From contig CAKSFR010000005.1 in assembly GCA_934454635.1 (NCBI GenBank), positions 1-64,000 on the forward strand: 64,000 nt of DNA, written 5' to 3'. Below the pieces are notes generated by a model. It was not told the origin of the DNA and ran no database searches. It worked only from the letters and a program-made list of their open reading frames with translations. This DNA is from an uncultured Ruminiclostridium sp. Its GTDB lineage: Bacteria > Bacillota > Clostridia > Oscillospirales > Ruminococcaceae. The translations under genes and the position numbers were made by a program. This document shows, one piece after another, positions 58,481 to 64,000 of the stretch; within the stretch, counting starts at the first letter, position 1, and every line of letters begins with the position of its first letter.

Positions 58481-58883
58481 ATTAAAAATTGAAGCAAGGC
58501 TCGAAAATGTTGAAGCTGTCACGGATTTCGTGAACGAACAGCTTGAAAAAAGCGATTGCCCAATGAAAGTGCAAATGCAGATAGACATAGCGATCGATGA
58601 GATTTTCTCGAATATTTCGCGTTATGCATACGCGCCGCAAGTCGGCTTTGCGGTCGTGCGCGTTGATATCCGTAAAGCTCCTCTCACGGCAGTAATCACG
58701 TTTACGGACAGCGGTATTCCCTACGATCCGCTTAAAAACGCAGACCCCGACGTTACGCTTTCCGCCGATGAACGTCAGATCGGCGGACTTGGAATTTATA
58801 TGGTCAAAAAAACAATGGATAGTATTGCCTATGAATATAAGGACGGCTGTAACATTCTGACAATTCAAAAAAATCTGGAATGA
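58473..58883 (+). CDS. RsbW-like serine kinase/anti-sigma ATPase
   Basis: This 136-residue HATPase_c protein has the N-box IDIAIDEIFSNISRYAY, G1 FTDSGIPYDPL and G2 IGGLGIYMVKKTMD, complete as in RsbW/SpoIIAB. It should phosphorylate the STAS protein. No sigma factor gene lies nearby, so the released partner may be something else or be encoded elsewhere. It is the last gene of the operon before the convergent terminator. Confidence 0.92.
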   Translation: MSELKIEARLENVEAVTDFVNEQLEKSDCPMKVQMQIDIAIDEIFSNISRYAYAPQVGFAVVRVDIRKAPLTAVITFTDSGIPYDPLKNADPDVTLSADERQIGGLGIYMVKKTMDSIAYEYKDGCNILTIQKNLE

Positions 58884-58921
58884 GAAAATTTTAAGTAAAA
58901 ACCGCAGAATATTTGTAAAAA

Positions 58922-58957
58922 AAAATCCCGTATCATCTCCAAACGATACGGGATTTT
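58922..58957. terminator. bidirectional terminator between rsbW-like gene and clpX
   Basis: Perfect 13-bp stem AAAATCCCGTATC/GATACGGGATTTT between convergent genes, with A-run before and T-rich tail after. Confidence 0.92.
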
Positions 58958-58969
58958 AAATTACTCTGT

Positions 58970-60271
58970 CTACTTTGCAGCCTTTTTGCCCGAGGATTTT
59001 GAACTTCTCTTTGCCTTTTCGCCGTGAACCAAAGTCGGTTTCTCAGTGCCGTCAACGCAGCCTGCGGTCACAATTACCTTAACAAGCTTTGAGTCGCTCG
59101 GAGCCTCAAACATAGTTTCATTAAGTATACCCTCGAGAATCGTGCGAAGTCCGCGCGCGCCTGTTTTTCTCGCAATAGACTTCTTCGCGATTTCACGAAG
59201 AGCGTCGTTTTCAATCTCAAGCTCTACCCCATCAAGACTGAACAGGTAGCTGTACTGCTTTACAATTGCATTTTTCGGCTCGACAAGAATTTTTATGAGC
59301 GCGTCCTCGTCAAGCTCGTCAAGAACCGCAATGACCGGAAGTCTGCCGACAAGCTCGGGAATAATTCCGTACTTTACAAGGTCGTCAGGTTCAACCGAAT
59401 GGAATGCCTTCGTCAGCGACATATCCTTTTTATCGCCTATTTCTGCGCCAAAACCAAGCGTTGATGATTTAAGGCGAGCGGAAATAGTCTTATCAAGCCC
59501 GTCGAATGCACCTCCGCAAATGAACAGGATATTTTTCGTGTTTATCTGGATAAATTCCTGATTCGGGTGCTTTCTGCCGCCCTGAGGAGGAACGTTTGAA
59601 ATCGTTCCCTCGACGATTTTCAGCAGCGCCTGCTGAACACCCTCGCCGCTTACGTCGCGTGTTATCGACGTGTTTTCCGAACGGCGCGAAATTTTATCTA
59701 TCTCGTCAATGTAAATAATCCCGTGTTCTGCCGCTTCTATGTCGTAATCTGCCGCCTGAATAAGCCGCAGGAGGACATTTTCAACGTCCTCGCCGACATA
59801 TCCCGCCTGCGTAAGTGTTGTAGCGTCGGCAATTGCGAACGGAACGTGAAGAACTCGCGCAAGAGTCTGCGCAAGCATTGTTTTTCCGACGCCGGTAGGT
59901 CCGAGCAGCAGTACATTGCTCTTCTGAAGTTCAACGCTGCTGTTTTCATCATCATTTGCCAGAGTACGCTTGTAATGATTGTAAACCGAAACGCAGAGCG
60001 TTTTTTTCGCTTCCTCCTGACCGATTATATACTGGTCAAGAATAGCCTTTATATCAGCAGGCTTTACGGCTGCGCCCTCGGGATTGATTTCAGGCTCAGC
60101 CTCTTGTTTTGCAGTGCCGGAACGCTTTCTCTGTAGCTGCTCGACATCGCCCTCTTCAAGCAGCATACGATATGAGGTTACCACACATTCATTGCAGATT
60201 GCCGCGTTGTTGGAATATATCATTCTTGCAACCTTATCGTCGGGCTTTCCGCAAAAACTGCATCTTAACAT
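58970..60271 (-). CDS. clpX: ATP-dependent Clp protease ATP-binding subunit ClpX
   Basis: This 433-residue AAA+ unfoldase feeds proteins to ClpP. It has an N-terminal zinc-binding domain (CSFCGK, ICNECV), Walker [12 protein letters not shown], Walker [11 protein letters not shown], sensor and pore loops ([12 protein letters not shown]) and the IGF-type ClpP loop replaced here by LGF within STLGFGAE. Length is normal. ATG 60271 lies 14 bases after clpP. It is third in tig-clpP-clpX. Confidence 0.97.
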   Translation of the reverse strand: MLRCSFCGKPDDKVARMIYSNNAAICNECVVTSYRMLLEEGDVEQLQRKRSGTAKQEAEPEINPEGAAVKPADIKAILDQYIIGQEEAKKTLCVSVYNHYKRTLANDDENSSVELQKSNVLLLGPTGVGKTMLAQTLARVLHVPFAIADATTLTQAGYVGEDVENVLLRLIQAADYDIEAAEHGIIYIDEIDKISRRSENTSITRDVSGEGVQQALLKIVEGTISNVPPQGGRKHPNQEFIQINTKNILFICGGAFDGLDKTISARLKSSTLGFGAEIGDKKDMSLTKAFHSVEPDDLVKYGIIPELVGRLPVIAVLDELDEDALIKILVEPKNAIVKQYSYLFSLDGVELEIENDALREIAKKSIARKTGARGLRTILEGILNETMFEAPSDSKLVKVIVTAGCVDGTEKPTLVHGEKAKRSSKSSGKKAAK

Positions 60272-60285
60272 ATCAGAATCCTTTC

Positions 60286-60888
60286 TTATCTTTTGTCAAG
60301 AACCTTGTCAATAAGTCCATATTCAAGCGCTTCTTCGGCGGACATGAAGTTGTCGCGCTCGGTGTCTCGGCAGATCGTTTCATAGTCTTTGCCGGTATTT
60401 TCACTGAGAATGCGGTTAAGGTTGTCCTTTGTGCGCTGGAGATATTTCGAGCGAATCTGAATATCGGTCACCTGACCCGAAATTCCGCCGCCCGCGATAA
60501 GCGGCTGGTGAATCATTATCTCACTGTTCGGAAGCGCAAGACGCTTGCCCTTTGCGCCCGAGGAAAGAAGAAATGCGCCCATGGAAGCCGCCATACCCAT
60601 GCAAATTGTGGAAACGTCGCACTTAATATAATTCATGGTATCATAAATAGCCATGCCGTCTGAAACAGAGCCTCCGGGGCTGTTGATATAAAGACTTATG
60701 TCCTTTTCGGGATCCTGTCCCTCGAGGAACAGAAGCTGAGCAACTACCAGACCCGCCGTAACGGAATTTACCTCTTCATTAAGCATGATGATGCGGTCGT
60801 TCAGCAGTCGGGAGTATATATCGTATGCGCGTTCGCCGCGTCCTGTCTGCTCAATAACGGTAGGCACAAGGCTCATGTTGTAATTCAT
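60286..60888 (-). CDS. clpP: ATP-dependent Clp protease proteolytic subunit ClpP
   Basis: This 200-residue serine peptidase has the catalytic triad in [11 protein letters not shown] (Ser), MIHQP (His) and RDTERDNFM (Asp). It forms the tetradecameric chamber used by ClpX and ClpC. I chose ATG 60888 with AAAGGA 9 bases upstream over ATG 60897, which touches that site. It is preceded by a hairpin after tig. Confidence 0.97.
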   Translation of the reverse strand: MNYNMSLVPTVIEQTGRGERAYDIYSRLLNDRIIMLNEEVNSVTAGLVVAQLLFLEGQDPEKDISLYINSPGGSVSDGMAIYDTMNYIKCDVSTICMGMAASMGAFLLSSGAKGKRLALPNSEIMIHQPLIAGGGISGQVTDIQIRSKYLQRTKDNLNRILSENTGKDYETICRDTERDNFMSAEEALEYGLIDKVLDKR

Positions 60889-60942
60889 AAAAATCATTCC
60901 TTTCTTTTCTCGACAAAAGCCGCATTTTCCGCAGATACAAAT

Positions 60943-60975
60943 ATTCAGAGCTTCCCGTTTTCAGAAGCTCTGAAT
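60943..60975 (-). terminator. hairpin between tig and clpP
   Basis: Minus strand stem ATTCAGAGCTTC/GAAGCTCTGAAT, 12 perfect pairs, followed by ATTTGT. It could lower expression of clpP-clpX relative to tig, or end tig if clpP has its own promoter. Confidence 0.75.
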
Positions 60976-60986
60976 TTTATAGTTGA

Positions 60987-62288
60987 TTATTCAGCCTTTG
61001 CTTCGGTTTCGGTAATTTCCGCGTTAGCTCTTACAAAGTCGAATGCCTTCTGGATTTTAAGGTCAACCTTGAGGCTGTCTGCGGGAACAACGGACTTAAC
61101 CTTTTCAATGTCCATCTTATGTTCTTCAGAAAGCTCCTTGTAGTGCTGTTCAAGCTCTTCCTCGGTAGCCTCGATATTCTCGATTTCCGCGATCTTTTCA
61201 AGAGCAAGTCTGAGCTTTACCTGAACCTCTGCGGGCTTCTTGAAGCTTTCCTTGAACTGGTCAATTGTAAGACCGGTGTACTTGAGGTATGTGTCAAGGT
61301 TTATGCCTGCATATCTGTTGCGGTATTCCCACTCGCGGATCATATCTGCGATGCGGTGTTCATACATAGCTTCGGGAACCTCCGCTTCGAGAATTTCAGC
61401 GAGCTTTTCAGCCATTTCGTCGTCAAGCGCACCCTCTGCCTGCTTGCTTGCATTTTCGGTAAGCTTTGCCTTGATATCAGCCTTGTATTCGTCAAGCGTA
61501 TCAAATTCGCTTACGTCCTTTGCAAATTCATCGTCAAGCGCTGCAAGCTCCTTGCCCTTGATCTCGTGAATCTTGCACTTGAACACTGCGGGCTTGCCTG
61601 CGAGTTCGGAAGCGTTGTAGTTCTCGGGGAATGTAACGTTTACGTCGAAATCTTCGCCTATGTTCTTTCCGACAACCTGATCTTCAAAACCGGGGATAAA
61701 TCTGCCGCTGCCGAGTTCAAGGCTGAACTTTTCAGCCTTTCCGCCGTCAAAAGCCTTACCGTCGCAGAAGCCTTCAAAATCGAAAATAACAGTGTCGCCG
61801 TTCTGAGCAGCTCTGTCGGTAACGTCGATGATTCTTGCGTTGTTGTTTCTTACGCGCTCAACTTCCTTGTCAACGTCCTCGTCGGTAATAGTCTTGACAG
61901 GCTTTTCGAGCTTTAATCCTTTATATCCGGAAATTGCAACTTCGGGCTTTACGGTATACTTAACCTTAAAGGACACGCCGTTTTCCTTGGAAACTTCGGT
62001 AACCTCGGTATCCGGAACGTCAACAACGTCCAACTTAAGCTCTTCCGCTGCGTCTGCAACAACCTTCTGGTACATACCGTTTACGGCGTCCTCATAGAAA
62101 ACGCCTTCGCCGTACTGCGCTTCGATCATCTTGCGGGTAGCCTTACCCTTTCGGAAGCCGGGGATAGAGATGTTCTTTCTCTTCTTTAAGTAAGCAGCCT
62201 GTACGGCAGCTTCAAATTCCTCGGGGCTTACCTTGATTTCGACTTCGACGGTATTTGCCTCAGTCTTGTTGTTAGAAATAATTTCCAT
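60987..62288 (-). CDS. tig: trigger factor (ribosome-bound chaperone, peptidyl-prolyl isomerase)
   Basis: This is a 433-residue protein with the three trigger factor parts: ribosome-binding tail with signature PGFRKGKATRKMIEAQYG near residue 45, FKBP-type PPIase domain (NGDTVIFDFEGFCDGKAFDGGKAEKFSLELGSG, split here by family pattern) from ~150 to ~240, and a C-terminal helical chaperone arm. ATG 62288 follows GGAGGAT. It leads the tig-clpP-clpX group. Confidence 0.96.
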   Translation of the reverse strand: MEIISNNKTEANTVEVEIKVSPEEFEAAVQAAYLKKRKNISIPGFRKGKATRKMIEAQYGEGVFYEDAVNGMYQKVVADAAEELKLDVVDVPDTEVTEVSKENGVSFKVKYTVKPEVAISGYKGLKLEKPVKTITDEDVDKEVERVRNNNARIIDVTDRAAQNGDTVIFDFEGFCDGKAFDGGKAEKFSLELGSGRFIPGFEDQVVGKNIGEDFDVNVTFPENYNASELAGKPAVFKCKIHEIKGKELAALDDEFAKDVSEFDTLDEYKADIKAKLTENASKQAEGALDDEMAEKLAEILEAEVPEAMYEHRIADMIREWEYRNRYAGINLDTYLKYTGLTIDQFKESFKKPAEVQVKLRLALEKIAEIENIEATEEELEQHYKELSEEHKMDIEKVKSVVPADSLKVDLKIQKAFDFVRANAEITETEAKAE

Positions 62289-62401
62289 TTGTTTATCCTC
62301 CGTTTTATATTAACGTATAAAAATCAAACCGAAAGGCGCTAAGCCTCAGCTCGGCGAAGATTTTCAGCAGCGTTACCGCCGTCCGGTAACAGTCATTTTA
62401 C

Positions 62402-62407
62402 ATTATA
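62402..62407 (-). promoter_or_regulatory. possible -10 element of tig
   Basis: TATAAT on the minus strand preceded by TGC (extended -10-like), about 115 bases before tig. I see no good -35 at the right distance. Confidence 0.4.
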
Positions 62408-62450
62408 GCATATTTTTTAGGAAAATACCAGTACTTTTGTAAAATTTTTA

Positions 62451-63143
62451 TCAATTTATCAAAATCGGCATAAATCCGAGATAATCTGCGGACACCATGC
62501 GGTATTCCGTGCCGTTTTCAACGCCTTGAAAGGCATATTTGTGCCCGACGGCGCCGTGAATATGCCCATAGTAGCAGCGCTTTATCCCATACTCACGAAT
62601 TATCGAGAGCAGATATTCATTGCGTTCGCCGTTGTAAATAGGTGGGTAGTGGAGAAAGGCGGTAAGCTCGCCGCCAAGCTTCAGTCCCTCCTGAACCGAC
62701 ATTCTGAGCCTGCCTGCTTCCCTGTTGAGCACCTTTGCGTCGCAGGGCGAACCGTCGTCGTTTATCCAGCCGCGCGTCCCGACAATGCACATCCCCTCGC
62801 GCAGAAACGCATTATTGTTCAGAATTTTTATCCTGTCGAAGCCGTTTTCGGAAAGAAATGCATTCATTTTTGAAATCGTGCTCCACCAGTAGTCGTGATT
62901 GCCCTTGAGTATTATTTTTTCGCCGTTCAGAACATTGTTAAGATACTCAAAATCCTTCTGCGTTTCGGACAGCGACATCGCCCACGAAATATCCCCGGGA
63001 ACGACCACCGTATCCTCGTCCGAAACCAGTCTGTTCCAGTTTTCCGTAAGGCGTTCAACGTAGTTGTCCCAGCCGCGGAAAATGTCCATCGGTTTATCGC
63101 AGCCAAGCGAAAGGTGGAGGTCGCCGATTACATATACGCTCAC
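62451..63143 (-). CDS. metallophosphoesterase
   Basis: This 230-residue calcineurin-like phosphoesterase has GDLHLSLG, VVPGDISWAM, LKGNHDYWW and YGHIHG, the full set of metal ligands. Homologues near thrC in Clostridia are described only generally as phosphohydrolases; the substrate is unknown. It overlaps the thrC stop by 4 bases, so the two are co-translated. Confidence 0.93.
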   Translation of the reverse strand: MSVYVIGDLHLSLGCDKPMDIFRGWDNYVERLTENWNRLVSDEDTVVVPGDISWAMSLSETQKDFEYLNNVLNGEKIILKGNHDYWWSTISKMNAFLSENGFDRIKILNNNAFLREGMCIVGTRGWINDDGSPCDAKVLNREAGRLRMSVQEGLKLGGELTAFLHYPPIYNGERNEYLLSIIREYGIKRCYYGHIHGAVGHKYAFQGVENGTEYRMVSADYLGFMPILIN

Positions 63144-64000
63144 TTTTTCAGGAATCCAAGCACAACCTCGGGCATATCCTGCTTTTCAACAGAGCCGGTA
63201 AAGCGAACCGCCTTGTTCTTTGTTGCGGCAAGAGGCGCGGGAATTGTCGTGCCGGTTTTCTTTTCGAGGTTTTCGATAATCGTAAACTCGTCCAGACCCT
63301 TTGTTTCGCCGCCGAGCGCGTCCATTACAGCCGCTCCGAACTTATAGGGATTTGCCGTCGAAGCAACGATAGTCTTTGTGGTATCGCCGGTAGCCTTCTT
63401 ATAGTCCTGATATACCTTATACGCAACGGCGGTGTGAGTGTCCATAAGGTAAGAATACGACTCGAAAACTTCCTTTATGGCAGCCTTTGTCTGCGCGTCG
63501 TCGCAGTAGCCCGCATAGAAATCAGCGCGGATTTTTTCGAGGACTTCGGGAGTAACGCTGTACTTTCCGTCCTTAGCGAGCTTTCCGAACCATTCGCGTA
63601 TCTGTGCGTCATTTTCACCCGAAAGGTGATATAAAAGACGTTCAAGGTTGCTTGAAATAAGTATATCCATCGAGGGAGAAACTGTCGTATAGAACGCTCT
63701 GTTTCTGTCGTAAACGCCTGTGTTGATGAAATCGGTAAGAACATTGTTGGCGTTTGAAGCGCAGATAAGCTTGTTTACGGGGATTCCCATCTGCTTAGCG
63801 TAATACGCCGCGAGAATGTTGCCGAAGTTGCCCGTCGGAACAACGATATTCACGGGTTCGCCGTACTTTATCTCGCCGTTCTTGATAAGCGAAGCATAAG
63901 CGGAAATGTAGTATACGATCTGCGGAGATAGTCTGCCCCAGTTGATTGAATTTGCGCTTGAAAAGACAACATTCATCTTTTCAAGCTCGGCTTTCAGCTT
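63140..64000 (-). CDS. thrC: threonine synthase (5' end outside the window)
   Basis: These 286 codons are the C-terminal part of a PLP-dependent threonine synthase, which turns O-phosphohomoserine into threonine. Visible motifs: SINWGRLSPQIVYY, VNIVVPTGNFGNILAAYYAKQMG (PLP phosphate-binding), ICASNANNVLTDF and STANPYKF. This matches the long ThrC class with about 490 residues. The frame stays open to the window edge (LKAELEKMNVVF), so the gene continues beyond it. Confidence 0.95.
   Translation of the reverse strand, partial: KLKAELEKMNVVFSSANSINWGRLSPQIVYYISAYASLIKNGEIKYGEPVNIVVPTGNFGNILAAYYAKQMGIPVNKLICASNANNVLTDFINTGVYDRNRAFYTTVSPSMDILISSNLERLLYHLSGENDAQIREWFGKLAKDGKYSVTPEVLEKIRADFYAGYCDDAQTKAAIKEVFESYSYLMDTHTAVAYKVYQDYKKATGDTTKTIVASTANPYKFGAAVMDALGGETKGLDEFTIIENLEKKTGTTIPAPLAATKNKAVRFTGSVEKQDMPEVVLGFLKK

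Noticed and set aside
62289..62450. Riboswitch or attenuator upstream of tig
   Set aside because: Only a -10-like box and unstructured sequence are visible; I could not find a stable conserved fold.

Overview
The window is chromosomal DNA of a spore-forming, anaerobic-type Firmicute, most likely a gut Clostridia member of the Ruminococcus/Oscillospiraceae kind. The evidence is a spoVAC-spoVAD-spoVAE operon, the IspH-ribosomal protein S1 fusion typical of Clostridia, strong AGGAGG ribosome binding sites, and many sigma-A promoters with 17-bp spacers. No species can be named from the sequence alone.

Layout. 1-17.5 kb is chromosomal core: tRNA-Val, cardiolipin synthase, a Na/Pi symporter, the spoVA operon, a vWA surface protein, an S41 peptidase, the cmk-plsC-ispH/rpsA operon, an ECF sigma factor with a large membrane-anchored partner, and rplM-rpsI. 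From 17.46 to 48.08 kb three integrative mobilizable elements sit in tandem at the 3' end of rpsI. Copies of the att core around AAGAGATAAT bound them at 17456, 27955, 41587 and 48068. Each has a tyrosine integrase at its left end, a relaxase, replication and regulatory genes, and its own family of short arm-type repeats just inside both ends, mostly spaced about one helical turn apart. None encodes a conjugation channel, so all need a helper. The likely original rpsI terminator now lies at 48.16 kb, past all three elements.

Cargo. Element A carries a DUF262/DUF1524 nuclease, a DUF4143 ATPase whose promoter sits between perfect 18-bp inverted repeats (a candidate invertible promoter), and an acetyltransferase. 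Element B carries an AbiA-like reverse transcriptase ending in a HEPN motif, a second HEPN protein, an unrecognised five-gene cluster ending in an HNH nuclease, and a BglII/BstYI-type restriction enzyme with an MT-A70 methylase. Element C carries a type III toxin-antitoxin locus of the CptIN kind, with a 46-nt antitoxin repeat array that shows a compensatory base-pair change. The toxin ends in a tail shared with the relaxase of the same element.

From 48.2 kb the chromosome resumes: a membrane diguanylate cyclase, then a 1296-residue cell-surface protein that is the most striking object in the window. Directly after its signal peptide it carries a domain close to eukaryotic ubiquitin (about 53 of 72 residues identical by hand alignment, all seven ubiquitin lysines kept), followed by duplicated glycine-rich beta-helix modules, cysteine-rich repeats and an NPPTG-type wall anchor. 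Next comes a partner-switching operon (STAS protein, MATE transporter fused to an RsbW-like ATPase, methyltransferase, RsbU-like phosphatase, RsbW-like kinase), then tig-clpP-clpX, a metallophosphoesterase and a truncated thrC at the right edge.
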